The notes: generated by a model not told the origin, from the sequence alone. A DNA stretch of 64,000 nucleotides from an uncultured Lachnospiraceae bacterium (GCA_934351255.1 CAKRJH010000005.1:1-64000), one strand, 5' to 3'; positions 17,415-27,788 are shown, counted from the stretch's first letter. Numbers and translations: made by a program.

Positions 17415-19421
17415 CTAGTTATCCTTTCCCGCATCCTGAAGTTCCTGTAAATGAGTCTTCAGCTCCATCATCTGATCACGCAGTGTGGCCGCGCGTTCAA
17501 AATCCAGTTCCGCTGCCGCCGCATGCATTTTCTTGGTGATCTCCTTCATCAGCTTGTTCAGTTCCTGATATCCCATGGATTCCATATCCTTCTGAATATC
17601 ATCGGTCACCTGACCGTCCACACGCTTGGAGATACTGATCAGATCTCGCACCGCCTTCTGGATCGTCTTCGGCGTAATGCCATGTTGTTTATTGTATTGT
17701 TCCTGAATACCGCGTCTTCGGTTCGTCTCGTCGATCGCATGTCTCATGGAATCTGTCATGACATCCGCATACATGATCACATGCCCCTGCGCATTACGCG
17801 CTGCTCGGCCAATGATCTGGATCAATGAGCTCTCCGAGCGCAGGAATCCCTCCTTGTCCGCATCCAGGATCGCCACCAGCGCGATCTCCGGAATATCCAG
17901 TCCCTCTCGCAGAAGATTGATCCCGATCAACACATCAAAAACATCCAGACGCATATCTCGGATGATCTCGGCTCTCTCCAACGTATCAATATCCGAATGC
18001 AGATAGCGCACCCGCAGACCGGCTTCCCGCAGATATGATGTCAGATCCTCTGCCATTCTCTTGGTCAGTGTATTGATCATCACCTTAAAGCCATCGCCGA
18101 TCGTCTTGCGCGTCTCCGCCAGCAGATCATCAATCTGTCCCTTGACCGGCCGGACATCCACCTCTGGGTCCAGCAGTCCTGTCGGACGGATGATCTGTTC
18201 CACTCTCTGAAGCTCATGCTCGTCCTCATAGACATTGGGGGTCGCCGAAACAAACATCATCTGATTGATATGGCTCTCAAACTCTTCAAAATTCAGCGGA
18301 CGGTTGTCCAGGGCTGACGGCAGACGGAATCCATAATCCACCAGAGTCTGTTTGCGCGAACGATCACCGGCATACATTCCCCGGATCTGCGGAATGGTCT
18401 TGTGGGACTCATCCACCATGATCACAAAATCGTCCGGGAAATAATCTAACAGCGTGTACGGCGGATGCCCCTGCGGCAGCCCCGCCAGATGTCTGGAATA
18501 ATTCTCGATGCCGGAGCAGAATCCCGTCTCCCTCATCATCTCAATATCAAACGTCGTCCTCTCCTGGATCCTCTGTGCCTCGATCAGTTTGTCCTCGCGC
18601 TTGAAATATTCCACGCGTTCCTCAAGCTCCTTCTCAATCTCACCGATCGCATGCTCCATATGCTCCGAATCCACCACATAATGGGAAGCCGGGAACACCA
18701 CCATATGTTCCAGCTCCGCCTGGATCTCTCCGGTCAACACGTCAATCTGCGTGATCCGGTCTACCTCGTCCCCGAAAAATTCCACGCGGTACGCCGTGTC
18801 CTCCTGGGACACAGGGAAGATCTCCACCACATCTCCGCGCACCCGGAATGTACCGCGCTGAAAGTCCATGTCATTGCGGGTGTACTGGATATCGATCAGC
18901 CGCCGGATCACATCGTCTCGGTCCTTGATCATCCCCGGCCGCAGGTTCACGGTCATATTCTGATAATCGATAGGGCTTCCCAGTCCATAGATACACGACA
19001 CCGACGCCACGATAATGACATCCCTGCGCTCCGTCAGCGCTGCTGTCGCAGAATGGCGCAGCTTGTCAATCTCATCATTGATCGAGGAATCTTTCTCTAT
19101 ATAGGAATCTGTCGAAGGAACATACGCCTCCGGCTGATAATAGTCATAATAGGATACAAAATACTCCACCGCATTCTCCGGAAAGAATTCCTTGAACTCG
19201 CCGTAGAGCTGTGCCGCCAGGGTCTTATTGTGCGCAATGACCAAAGTCGGTCTGTTCAGCTTTTCAATGACATTGGCCATGGTAAAGGTCTTGCCGGAAC
19301 CGGTAACACCAAGCAAAGTCTGGAACTGGTCGCCCTCCTCGAAGCCTTTGACCAGGGCGTCGATCGCCTGCGGCTGGTCACCGGTGGGCTGGTATTCGCT
19401 GTGTAACACAAAATGATCCAT
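17415..19421 (-). CDS. uvrB: Excinuclease ABC subunit B
   Basis: 668 residues, full length. UvrB is the damage-verifying helicase of nucleotide excision repair. Seen here are Walker A GVTGSGKTFTMANV (about 39-46), the beta-hairpin region YDYYQPEAYVPSTDSYIEKD, the DESH box in MVDESHKTIPQ, the helicase motifs GINLLREGLDIPE and QIIGRAARN, and the C-terminal UVR motif AAELDFERAATLRDQM. uvrA and uvrC are not in the window. The following GH42 gene is translationally adjacent, an unusual partner. Confidence 0.98.
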   Translation of the reverse strand: MDHFVLHSEYQPTGDQPQAIDALVKGFEEGDQFQTLLGVTGSGKTFTMANVIEKLNRPTLVIAHNKTLAAQLYGEFKEFFPENAVEYFVSYYDYYQPEAYVPSTDSYIEKDSSINDEIDKLRHSATAALTERRDVIIVASVSCIYGLGSPIDYQNMTVNLRPGMIKDRDDVIRRLIDIQYTRNDMDFQRGTFRVRGDVVEIFPVSQEDTAYRVEFFGDEVDRITQIDVLTGEIQAELEHMVVFPASHYVVDSEHMEHAIGEIEKELEERVEYFKREDKLIEAQRIQERTTFDIEMMRETGFCSGIENYSRHLAGLPQGHPPYTLLDYFPDDFVIMVDESHKTIPQIRGMYAGDRSRKQTLVDYGFRLPSALDNRPLNFEEFESHINQMMFVSATPNVYEDEHELQRVEQIIRPTGLLDPEVDVRPVKGQIDDLLAETRKTIGDGFKVMINTLTKRMAEDLTSYLREAGLRVRYLHSDIDTLERAEIIRDMRLDVFDVLIGINLLREGLDIPEIALVAILDADKEGFLRSESSLIQIIGRAARNAQGHVIMYADVMTDSMRHAIDETNRRRGIQEQYNKQHGITPKTIQKAVRDLISISKRVDGQVTDDIQKDMESMGYQELNKLMKEITKKMHAAAAELDFERAATLRDQMMELKTHLQELQDAGKDN

Positions 19422-19592
19422 ACACTCTCTCCTGACTGAATTTCTTCAAACTGTCCGCTTTTTCATACATTATCTGTATTATACTCAAATCACACAGAGA
19501 TATCAATTCAGGCAAACATCTGCAAACCGCCTCCACCCCTTTGTCACATACGCTAAAAATACCGATTTCATCCCTACTTAATCATTTTCCTA

Positions 19593-19621
19593 TTGCTTAT
19601 CCCAGCGCCATATTATATAAT
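19593..19621 (+). promoter_or_regulatory. Promoter of cellobiose phosphorylase
   Basis: TTGCTT (19593-19598), 17 bp, then a perfect TATAAT (19616-19621). The leader is about 80 nt and carries GAGG before the ATG. The remaining part of the 285-bp gap from 19422 shows nothing else I can support. Confidence 0.75.
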
Positions 19622-19706
19622 AAAAAGTACATGGCAGAGCGGATTCTGAACGGTTTTTTATAGGGGAATCTGTGCCAAATATTAAGAAAATGAGGTATAT
19701 ATCAAG

Positions 19707-22166
19707 ATGAAATTTGGTTATTTCGACGATGCCAGCAAAGAGTACGTGATCACCTCCCCAAAGACTCCATATCCATGGATCAACTATCTGGGAACACAGG
19801 ATTTCTTCTCTTTGATCTCCAACACAGCAGGCGGTTACCATTTCTACAAAGATGCCCGCCTTCGTAGAATCACACGTTATCGTTACAACAACGTTCCTAT
19901 TGATATGGGCGGCCGTTACTTCTATATTAATGAGAACGGAACCATCTGGAATCCGGGCTGGTCTCCATGCAAGACGACTCTGGATGAGTACCAGTGCCGC
20001 CACGGTATGGGCTACACCATCATCACCGGTAAGAAGAACGACTTAAAGGCTGAGGTTACATTCTTCGTTCCTCAGAATTACACCGGAGAGATCCAGCAGG
20101 TGATCCTGACCAATGAGGGCAGCGAGGCAAAGACCTTCAAGCTGTATTCTTTCCTTGAGTGGTGTCTGTGGGATGCGCAGGATGACTGCACCAATTTCCA
20201 GAGAAACTTCTCTACCGGACGTGTCGAGGTTGTAGATTCCACGATCTATCACAAGACAGAGTACAGAGACAGACGTAATCATTACGCATTCTACACCGTC
20301 AACGATGCCATCGACGGTTTTGATACAGACAGAGATTCCTTCATCGGCCTTTACAATGGCTTTGGTGATCCTCAGGTTGTTACTGAGAACCAGTCCAGAA
20401 ACTCCGTTGCAGACGGATGGTCTCCGGTTGCATCACATTGCAAGGAGATCACACTGGCACCGGGCGAGTCCAAGAACCTTATCTTCATCCTCGGTTATGT
20501 CGAGATGCCTGTAGACCAGAAGTTCGAGGCAGACGGCGTTACGATCAACAAAGTAAAAGCTCTCGAGATGATCGACAAGTACAACACGCCTGAGAAGGTT
20601 GCTGCAGGGCTTGCCGAGTTAAAAGATACCTGGGATAAGCTCCTTGGCATTCTCAATGTCAATACACCGGATGACAAGGTTAACCGCATGGTCAACATCT
20701 GGAACCAGTACCAGTGTATGGTTACCTTCAACCTGTCCCGTTCCGCTTCCTACTTCGAGTCAGGAATCGGCCGTGGTATGGGATTCCGTGATTCCAACCA
20801 GGATATCCTCGGATTCGTTCATCAGATTCCGGACCGTGCAAGGGAGAGAATCATTGATATCGCTTCCACACAGCTTCCGGACGGCGGCTGCTACCACCAG
20901 TACCAGCCATTGACCAAGAAAGGAAACTCCGATATCGGTGGTGACTTCTCCGATGATCCATTGTGGATGATCCTTTCCGTATCCGCATACATCAAGGAGA
21001 CCGGCGACTGGAGCATTCTCGATGAGATGGTTCCTTATGACAATGATATGTCCAAGGCACAGCCTATGCTGGAGCACTTAAAGGTATCTTTCTACCACAT
21101 CGTAGAGAATCTGGGACCTCATGGCCTGCCACTGGCAATGCGTGCTGACTGGAATGACTGTATCAACCTTTCCTGCTACTCCGATACACCGGGAGAGAGC
21201 TTCCAGACTTACACGAATCCAAAATTCGCTGCTGAAGGCGGTTACTCCAAGGTGGCTGAGTCTGTTATGGTTGCTACATTATTTACCTATACAGGACCAA
21301 ACTATGTAGCCATCCTGAAGCATCTGGGCAAGGATGACGAGGCTGCTGCCGCTCAGGCAGAGATCGACAAGATGAAGAAGAATGTCATGGAATCCGCATT
21401 TGACGGCGACTGGTTCCTGCGTGCTTACGATTCTACCGGAGCCAAGATGGGATCCAAGGAATGTGAGGAAGGTAAGATCTTCATTGAGCCACAGGGATTC
21501 GCAGTTATGTCTGAGATCGGTAAAGAAGAGGGCGCAGATATCAAGACCCTGGATTCTATCGACAAGTATCTGAATACCAAGTATGGTCTGGTACTGAACA
21601 ATCCTGCATTCAGCAAGTACTACATCCAGTATGGCGAGATTTCCACCTATCCTGGCGGATACAAGGAGAATGCCGGTATCTTCACCCACAACAATGCATG
21701 GATCATCTGTGCAGAGGCATATGCCGGACGTGGAGACAAGGCATTTGAGTACTACTCAAAGATCGCTCCTGCTTTCAACGAGGAGATCTCCGATCTGCAC
21801 AAGACCGAGCCATATGTATATGGTCAGATGATCGCCGGCAAGGATGCAAGCCGTTTCGGTGAGGGTAAGAACTCATGGCTGACCGGTACCGCTGCATGGA
21901 ACATGGTAGCTATCTCCCAGTACATTCTGGGTGTACAGGCTGACTTCGATGGATTAAAGATCGATCCATCCATTCCATCTGCATGGGACGGACTGACAGC
22001 AAACCGTATTTACCGCGGTGCTACCTATCACATCACCGTTCAGAATCCGGATCATGTCTGCAAGGGCATCAAGAGCGTTACCGTAGATGGTCAGACGATC
22101 GAGGGCAACGTACTTCCTGTCTTTGAAGCCGGAACCACACATGAAGTTGTCGTAGTCATGGGTTAA
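19707..22166 (+). CDS. Cellobiose phosphorylase (GH94)
   Basis: 819 residues, the usual length. It cleaves cellobiose with phosphate to glucose-1-phosphate and glucose in the cytoplasm; there is no signal peptide. The start MKFGYFDDASKEYVITSPKTP and the IDMGGRYFYINENGTIWNPGW region are typical. RGMGFRDSNQD (357-365) and the RADWND motif (479-484) holding the catalytic Asp are intact. It is monocistronic with its own promoter and terminator. Together with the secreted GH5 enzymes at 46-58 kb it makes a cellulose-to-glucose-1-phosphate route. The substrate assignment against other GH94 activities rests on overall similarity. Confidence 0.93.
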   Translation: MKFGYFDDASKEYVITSPKTPYPWINYLGTQDFFSLISNTAGGYHFYKDARLRRITRYRYNNVPIDMGGRYFYINENGTIWNPGWSPCKTTLDEYQCRHGMGYTIITGKKNDLKAEVTFFVPQNYTGEIQQVILTNEGSEAKTFKLYSFLEWCLWDAQDDCTNFQRNFSTGRVEVVDSTIYHKTEYRDRRNHYAFYTVNDAIDGFDTDRDSFIGLYNGFGDPQVVTENQSRNSVADGWSPVASHCKEITLAPGESKNLIFILGYVEMPVDQKFEADGVTINKVKALEMIDKYNTPEKVAAGLAELKDTWDKLLGILNVNTPDDKVNRMVNIWNQYQCMVTFNLSRSASYFESGIGRGMGFRDSNQDILGFVHQIPDRARERIIDIASTQLPDGGCYHQYQPLTKKGNSDIGGDFSDDPLWMILSVSAYIKETGDWSILDEMVPYDNDMSKAQPMLEHLKVSFYHIVENLGPHGLPLAMRADWNDCINLSCYSDTPGESFQTYTNPKFAAEGGYSKVAESVMVATLFTYTGPNYVAILKHLGKDDEAAAAQAEIDKMKKNVMESAFDGDWFLRAYDSTGAKMGSKECEEGKIFIEPQGFAVMSEIGKEEGADIKTLDSIDKYLNTKYGLVLNNPAFSKYYIQYGEISTYPGGYKENAGIFTHNNAWIICAEAYAGRGDKAFEYYSKIAPAFNEEISDLHKTEPYVYGQMIAGKDASRFGEGKNSWLTGTAAWNMVAISQYILGVQADFDGLKIDPSIPSAWDGLTANRIYRGATYHITVQNPDHVCKGIKSVTVDGQTIEGNVLPVFEAGTTHEVVVVMG

Positions 22167-22195
22167 TCTCCATGTCCTGACAATTGCTATAACTT

Positions 22196-22243
22196 CAAAA
22201 GGCTGCCGCCTCACAGTACACTGTGAGGTGACAGCCTTTCTTA
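22196..22243. terminator. Bidirectional terminator between cellobiose phosphorylase and ctpA
   Basis: AAAGGCTGCCGCCTCACAG pairs with CTGTGAGGTGACAGCCTTT around a short loop, with A-run on one side and T-rich sequence on the other, between two convergent genes. Confidence 0.85.
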
Positions 22244-22254
22244 TTTCGTATTAA

Positions 22255-23487
22255 TTATTTCGTCAATACATCAATCGCCTTCTGCAACTGACTGTCGATC
22301 ACGACCTTGCTCTTCTTCTGTGTCGTGGTCTTATCCTTGAGTTCTACCGTTACGTCCGGCTCCAGTCCGGTGCCGTGGATATTTCTCCCTTCCGGGGTAT
22401 AATACTTCGCCGTGGTCAGTTTCAATGCCGTTCCGTCGCTGAGATTGTAGATGGTCTGGACAATGCCCTTGCCAAAGGTCTTCTGACCAACCAGCTGTGC
22501 TTTCTTGTAATCCTGCAGCGCTCCCGCAAAGATCTCGGATGCACTGGCTGAATTCCCATTGACCAGCACCACGATCGGCACGGTCACTTCCTCATCATCC
22601 GTCGTGTAGTAGGAATCGCCCTTCTCATTCTTATCTCTGGTGTAGACCACAAGCTGATTCTTCGGCAGGATACGGTCCAGCATCTCCACCGATGTCTTAA
22701 GCAGTCCACCGCCATTATTTCTAAGGTCGATGATCAGCCCTTTTTCACCCTGCTTCTCCAGCGCATTGACCGCCTTGACAAACTGGTCGGTCGTGGTCTC
22801 CTCAAAGGCAGAGACCGTCACATAACCCACCTGCTCATCCAACATCGCATAATCCACACTCGGCGTCTCGATCTGGGCTCTGGTCAGGGTAAATTCCAGG
22901 TAATCACTCTCTCCGCTTCTGGCCACCTTGATCTTCACCTTGGTCCCAGGCTCGCCTTTCATCTTGGTCACAACCTTCGTCAGATCCTCACCGGTCACTT
23001 CCTCATCGTCCACCGTATAAATGATATCTCCCGCCTTGATCCCGGCCTTTTCAGCAGGGCCGTCCTTGATCGGTTTGATGATCGTAATGGTTCCGGTCGA
23101 TGCGTTCTGGCTGACATAGGCTCCGATACCGCAGTAATTGCCGGAGGTATCCTCCTTGAGCGCCGCATAATCCTTTTCATTGTAGTAGGCGGCATACGGA
23201 TCATCCAGTCCCGCCATCATTCCGGAGTAGATCGCGTCATCCATTGTTTCTTCCGACACATCGTCCAGATAATACTGATCTATGTAACGTCTTATCTCTT
23301 TTGCCTTCTTCTGTACTTTTTCAGAAAAAATGCCTTCTGTCGCAGCATTGCCGCCACCGGCCACCGCCATCTTCCAGTCCACCACTCCCGTGAGCTGCAA
23401 TACCACAGCAATCACCAGAATGACGGCCAGCGCCGCCGCAATGCCACGGCCAAATTCTCTGCCTCTCTGTCTCTTATCCTGTTCCAT
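22255..23487 (-). CDS. ctpA: C-terminal processing peptidase, S41 family
   Basis: 410 residues. One N-terminal membrane anchor (about 14-34), a PDZ domain (about 110-195, with GAYVSQNASTGTITI) and the S41 protease domain, whose catalytic Ser and Lys lie in GNSASASEIFAGAL and GQKTFGKGIVQ. It acts outside the membrane on secreted or wall-associated proteins. It is the last gene of ftsE-ftsX-M23-ctpA, an arrangement common in Clostridia that ties it to control of wall hydrolysis at division. Confidence 0.95.
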   Translation of the reverse strand: MEQDKRQRGREFGRGIAAALAVILVIAVVLQLTGVVDWKMAVAGGGNAATEGIFSEKVQKKAKEIRRYIDQYYLDDVSEETMDDAIYSGMMAGLDDPYAAYYNEKDYAALKEDTSGNYCGIGAYVSQNASTGTITIIKPIKDGPAEKAGIKAGDIIYTVDDEEVTGEDLTKVVTKMKGEPGTKVKIKVARSGESDYLEFTLTRAQIETPSVDYAMLDEQVGYVTVSAFEETTTDQFVKAVNALEKQGEKGLIIDLRNNGGGLLKTSVEMLDRILPKNQLVVYTRDKNEKGDSYYTTDDEEVTVPIVVLVNGNSASASEIFAGALQDYKKAQLVGQKTFGKGIVQTIYNLSDGTALKLTTAKYYTPEGRNIHGTGLEPDVTVELKDKTTTQKKSKVVIDSQLQKAIDVLTK

Positions 23488-23520
23488 ATACTCAATTCTC
23501 CATTCTACTTCGTTTCTCTG

Positions 23521-24789
23521 TTATTTGGGCTGTTTGATGTATTTCTCCGGATTGACATAATTCCCGGCAGCAAACACCGCGAAATGCAGGTGAGGCCCTG
23601 TCGAAACTCCGGTGTTGCCGGATTTGGAGATCACCTGTCCCTGCTTGACCTTGTCTCCCACCTTCACCAGCAGACGGGAGTTGTGCATATAATAGGTATA
23701 CACGCCACCGCCGTGAGATATGCCTATATAATTGCCCGCGGTCGCAGAATATTGTGCGATCACGACCTTGCCATCCTTGGCAGCAAGCACAGAGGTTCCC
23801 GCCGGCACCGAGATATCCAGCCCCTTGTGGTAGGTGCTGGCTCCCCTCGTCGGTGCGGTTCTCGGCCCGAAACGCGAGGATATACTGCCCTTGACCGGAA
23901 GCGGCCATGCATACTCTCCGCTTGTCGGGTAGATCATGCCGGCATCCCCGTCATCCGCACGCTGTCTCGCCAGAAGATCTTCCAGTTCTTTCTCGGACGC
24001 CGCGATCTGCGACGCGTAGTCCGCCGCCTTATCTTTGGCATCCTGAATCTTGCCGCTGTAGACCTTCATCTGCTCTTTCTTTTTATTTTCGAGATCCTTC
24101 AGTTCACGCTTCTCCATCTCCAGATCGGCACGATCCGCATTGAGATGAGCCATGGCACTCTTCTGGTTCTCCTGTTCCACCTCGATCTCCGTGGCAATAT
24201 TCTGATAGTTTGCCACCACATTGCGATCATACCGCAGAACCTTTGCGACATATTCTGCCCTGGAAAACAGATCCGAAATGCTGTCAAATGACATCAGATA
24301 TTCGATATAACTCTGGGTTCCGGCCTCATACATGTATTTGATCCGCGAGCGGAGAACTTCATAGCTCTCCTCCTGCTTGTGCTGTGCCAGACTGAGCTGT
24401 TTCCGGATCTCCTCAAGCTCTGTCTGTGCGTTCTCGATCTTTTCTGTATAATCGTCAATGTTTTCTTCCAGACCTGAAGTCCGCTTATCCAGAATGGTCA
24501 TGTATTTCTTCACACTGGCCTTATTTTTCTGCAGTTTTTCCAGAACATTCTCCGCCTGTTTCTTTTTCTTTTGCAGACGTTCCTGCTGCTTGGTATTCTC
24601 CTTGATCGCCTCATCGAGTTCCTGCACATCCCCGGAACCGCTTTTGTTTTTCTTCGCTTCGGCCACCATGACCGTGTTCTCTCCGGTTCGGCCACCCGGC
24701 TGCAGATACCCGCCGCCGACCGCCACGGCACCGGCCGACCAGATCAATACCGCCATCCCCATGATGACCGCTCTTTTTTTATGTTTCAT
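23521..24789 (-). CDS. EnvC-like murein hydrolase activator / M23 peptidase
   Basis: 422 residues from the ATG at 24789 (GGAGA seven bases upstream). A signal-anchor is followed by a long coiled coil (about 45-260) rich in Glu/Lys/Gln and then a C-terminal LytM domain. The zinc ligands appear present: HKGLD and HLH in TGPHLHFAV, so unlike E. coli EnvC the domain may be catalytically active. Encoded directly after ftsX, whose extracellular loop normally binds such coiled coils. Confidence 0.93.
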   Translation of the reverse strand: MKHKKRAVIMGMAVLIWSAGAVAVGGGYLQPGGRTGENTVMVAEAKKNKSGSGDVQELDEAIKENTKQQERLQKKKKQAENVLEKLQKNKASVKKYMTILDKRTSGLEENIDDYTEKIENAQTELEEIRKQLSLAQHKQEESYEVLRSRIKYMYEAGTQSYIEYLMSFDSISDLFSRAEYVAKVLRYDRNVVANYQNIATEIEVEQENQKSAMAHLNADRADLEMEKRELKDLENKKKEQMKVYSGKIQDAKDKAADYASQIAASEKELEDLLARQRADDGDAGMIYPTSGEYAWPLPVKGSISSRFGPRTAPTRGASTYHKGLDISVPAGTSVLAAKDGKVVIAQYSATAGNYIGISHGGGVYTYYMHNSRLLVKVGDKVKQGQVISKSGNTGVSTGPHLHFAVFAAGNYVNPEKYIKQPK

Positions 24790-24825
24790 CGTCATTCTCC
24801 ATTCCGGAGCGTTTCCGCTCACTGT

Positions 24826-25728
24826 CTATACCTTCAGATGCTTATGCACCGACAGATAACTTCCCAGCAGCCCAATGCCAATGCCCACTCCCATCAGTAA
24901 CGGAATCAGGATCCGGAACTCCCGGTGTACCGGAATGAAATCCAGCAATTCGGAAATGGACGAGAAATGCTGTGTCACAAACCCGATCACCTTGCCGTAA
25001 AGCAGCCGGAGCAGAATCAGAGGTACAAACGCGCCGATCATCCCCATCGTGACCCCTTCCATCAGGAACGGGAGACGGACAAAGACATCGGTGGCTCCGA
25101 TCAGCTTCATAATGCCGATCTCATCCTTGCGGGCCGTAATTCCCATGGCTACCGCTGAACTGATCAGAAAGACAGACACAAAGATCAGCAATGCAATGAT
25201 CGTCCCGGTCACATACCCAACCAGCATATTAAAGCTGCTGAGCCCTCTCGCCAGCGTCTCTGAACTGTTGATCTTGCGGACTCCCTCCAGTTTCTCAATC
25301 GTAGATACAATATTTTTCTGCTGCGAAATGTCATCGAGGTATACCTCAAAGGAAGAGGAATCCTCCAATGGATTGTCATTGCCAAAAGAATTGATCAGAT
25401 CCTGATCTCCCTTTAACTCGTCCTGCTTAAACTGATCCCAGGCTTCCTCTCCGGAAACATATTCCACCTTTTCGACGCCCTCACACGCCAGGATCGTAGA
25501 CTTGATATGCTCGATCTGTGCCTGTGTGACTGACGGCTCAAAGAATACGGTGATACCGATCGTACTCTCCGCATGATACACCATATGTTTAAAATTATAG
25601 AACAGAGAATGGAAGACGCCCAGCAGGAACAGACAGGCTGTGATCGTACCGATCGCTGCCAGAGAAAAGAATTTGTTCTGGACAATATTGCGAAAGCCCT
25701 GTACGATTCCATAGATAAACGTACTCAC
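24826..25728 (-). CDS. ftsX: Cell-division protein FtsX
   Basis: 300 residues with four membrane segments (about 22-42, 170-195, 225-245, 270-290) and a large extracellular domain between the first two. The start is GTG and overlaps the ftsE stop as GTGA. It forms the FtsEX complex that transmits ATPase cycles to extracellular murein hydrolases, here likely the neighbouring M23 protein. Confidence 0.96.
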   Translation of the reverse strand: MSTFIYGIVQGFRNIVQNKFFSLAAIGTITACLFLLGVFHSLFYNFKHMVYHAESTIGITVFFEPSVTQAQIEHIKSTILACEGVEKVEYVSGEEAWDQFKQDELKGDQDLINSFGNDNPLEDSSSFEVYLDDISQQKNIVSTIEKLEGVRKINSSETLARGLSSFNMLVGYVTGTIIALLIFVSVFLISSAVAMGITARKDEIGIMKLIGATDVFVRLPFLMEGVTMGMIGAFVPLILLRLLYGKVIGFVTQHFSSISELLDFIPVHREFRILIPLLMGVGIGIGLLGSYLSVHKHLKV

Positions 25729-26420
25729 TGTTGGTATCCTCCTTCCTGATCACTGATGATCTCTCCGTGCTTGAGGGTGACCACCCTCTTCTGCATCTTA
25801 TTGACAATATCCTCGTTGTGGCTCACAACCAGAACCGTAGTGCCCAGGTCATGCATCTGCTGTAACAGATTCATGATCTCCCAGGAGTTTTCCGGATCCA
25901 GATTGCCGGTAGGCTCATCGGCCAGCAGTATCACCGGCTTGTTGACCATCGCTCTGGCGATCGCCACACGCTGCTGTTCTCCACCGGACAATTCTCTGGG
26001 ATAGGCCTTAGCCTTTCCTGCCAGCCCTACCATCTCCAGCATCGCCATCGCATTTTTCTGTCTGCGGTCCCGGCTGCTCACGCCGATCACGCGCTGTGCC
26101 AGCACGACATTGTCCAGTACATTCATCTCATCGAGCAGGCGGAACTCCTGAAACACCACGCCCAGGCGTCTGCGGAAATATGGCAGTTCTTTATGTGTCA
26201 GAAGAGAGACATTTTTCCCATCCACCCGGATCTCACCGGCGGAAATCTTCGTCTCTCCGAGCAGACTGCGGATCAGTGTAGATTTGCCGGATCCACTGCT
26301 ACCCACGATAAACGCAAACTCTCCCTTTTCAATTTCCAGATCTACGTCTCTTAACGCTCTTGTCCCGGTCGCATACACGACGCTGACATGTTTCATGCTG
26401 ATCATCGGCTGATTTTCCAT
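25725..26420 (-). CDS. ftsE: Cell-division ATP-binding protein FtsE
   Basis: 231 residues from the ATG at 26420 (AGGAG upstream); a longer frame from 26456 lacks a good site. Walker A GSSGSGKST, signature LSGGEQQRVAIARAMV and Walker B VILLADEPTGNLDP are intact, with the FtsE-typical VVFQEFRLLDEMNV. First gene of the division operon. Confidence 0.96.
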   Translation of the reverse strand: MENQPMISMKHVSVVYATGTRALRDVDLEIEKGEFAFIVGSSGSGKSTLIRSLLGETKISAGEIRVDGKNVSLLTHKELPYFRRRLGVVFQEFRLLDEMNVLDNVVLAQRVIGVSSRDRRQKNAMAMLEMVGLAGKAKAYPRELSGGEQQRVAIARAMVNKPVILLADEPTGNLDPENSWEIMNLLQQMHDLGTTVLVVSHNEDIVNKMQKRVVTLKHGEIISDQEGGYQQ

Positions 26421-26510
26421 CCGTTTGGTCTCCTCTCGCTCCTCGTTTACAGACATTGTAAAGGCGTGAATCGTCCTGTGGCCAATTCACGCCCCATATG
26501 TAACCTCTGC

Positions 26511-27599
26511 CTAATATTCAAAACTCTCCATATAATCCATATATTTCACAACCATCAATGCAATCTTAAAGGTGATGGCGTCCTCAAACACGCGAAGGTC
26601 CAGTCCGGTGCTCTTCTGCAGTTTGTCAAGACGATATACCAGTGTATTACGATGAATGTAGAGCTGTCTGGAAGTCTCCGAAACATTCAGGCTGTTCTCA
26701 AAGAACTTGTTGATCGTAGCCAATGTCTCCTCGTCGAACTCCTCCGGTGATTTATCCCCGAAGATCTCACGGATAAACATCTTACACAGAGGCATCGGAA
26801 GCTGATAGATCAGTCTGCCGATTCCCAGGCTGCTGTACGCGACCACATTGCGGTCTCCGTAAAAGATCTTTCCTACATCCAGTGCCATCTTGGCCTCCTT
26901 GTACGAACGGGAGACATCCTTGATCTCCTCCACGATCGTTCCATAAGCCACGTGCACTTTCGTCATCGCCTCAGTATTTAACATATCCAGGATCACCCGC
27001 GCAGTCTTATCCATATCCTCGTAGCCCTCATTGGCCTTGACCTCTTTGACCAGGATAATGTTCTTCTCATCCACCTGGGTGATAAAATCTCTGGCTTTGC
27101 TCGCGAACAGCCCCTTCAGGGTCTCCAACGCGTTGGTATCCTTTTCGTTCTTGGTCTCAATCAGAAAGACCAGTCTGCGCACGGAGGTATCAATATGCAG
27201 TTTCTTGGCGCGATTGTAGATGTCCACCAGCAGAAGATTGTCTAATAACAGGTTCTTGATGAAATTGTCCTTGTCATACCTCTCCTTGTATGCCACCAGA
27301 AGATTCTGAATCTGAAACGCAGCCAGCTTGCCGACCATATAGACATCGTCGCTGTCTCCCTTGGCCAGAATCACATACTCAAGCTGGTGTTCATCAAACA
27401 CCTTAAAGAACTGATACCCCTGCAGCACCTGGCTGTCTGCCGGAGACTCCACAAAAGCCATCACGGCATCCTCATATTCTTCCACACTGTCGATCGTGGT
27501 CGCCAGAGCCTTACCCTCGACATCCATGACACAGATATCGATGCGGGTAATGTTCTTTAACCCATCAATCGTGGTCTGCAATACCTGATTAGAAATCAT
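26511..27599 (-). CDS. CdaR/PucR-type transcriptional regulator
   Basis: 362 residues. The N-terminal third (MISNQVLQTTIDGLKNITRIDICVMD) matches the putative sugar-diacid recognition domain of CdaR, and the C-terminal 60 residues are the PucR helix-turn-helix (NVSETSRQLYIHRNTLVYRLDKL). Regulated genes are unknown. It lies alone between ftsE and an MsmK-type sugar ABC ATPase, which makes a role in carbon use conceivable. Confidence 0.85.
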   Translation of the reverse strand: MISNQVLQTTIDGLKNITRIDICVMDVEGKALATTIDSVEEYEDAVMAFVESPADSQVLQGYQFFKVFDEHQLEYVILAKGDSDDVYMVGKLAAFQIQNLLVAYKERYDKDNFIKNLLLDNLLLVDIYNRAKKLHIDTSVRRLVFLIETKNEKDTNALETLKGLFASKARDFITQVDEKNIILVKEVKANEGYEDMDKTARVILDMLNTEAMTKVHVAYGTIVEEIKDVSRSYKEAKMALDVGKIFYGDRNVVAYSSLGIGRLIYQLPMPLCKMFIREIFGDKSPEEFDEETLATINKFFENSLNVSETSRQLYIHRNTLVYRLDKLQKSTGLDLRVFEDAITFKIALMVVKYMDYMESFEY

Positions 27600-27721
27600 A
27601 TATCCTCCTCCAACGTAACTTTATTCTTGCCCAATACACCGTCTTCATTTTATCACTTTTCGCAGGGCAAGGCAAGCACGGCATCCTCTCGAAAAACAAC
27701 ATTCCTCCGGAAATGAGCACG

Positions 27722-27755
27722 AAAAAAAGGGGAGTACCTTACGGCACCCCCCTTT
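27722..27755 (-). terminator. Terminator after the MsmK-type ATPase
   Basis: On the minus strand AAAGGGGGGTGCC pairs with GGTACTCCCCTTT and runs into TTTTTTT, about 35 bases after the stop. Confidence 0.85.
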
Positions 27756-27788
27756 GACTTACTTATATTGAAATCATAAGGCCACAAA

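Noticed and set aside
16047..17450. A 467-codon plus-strand frame opposite the GH42 gene
   Set aside because: The GH42 gene is intact with all catalytic residues; the opposite frame shows no domain.
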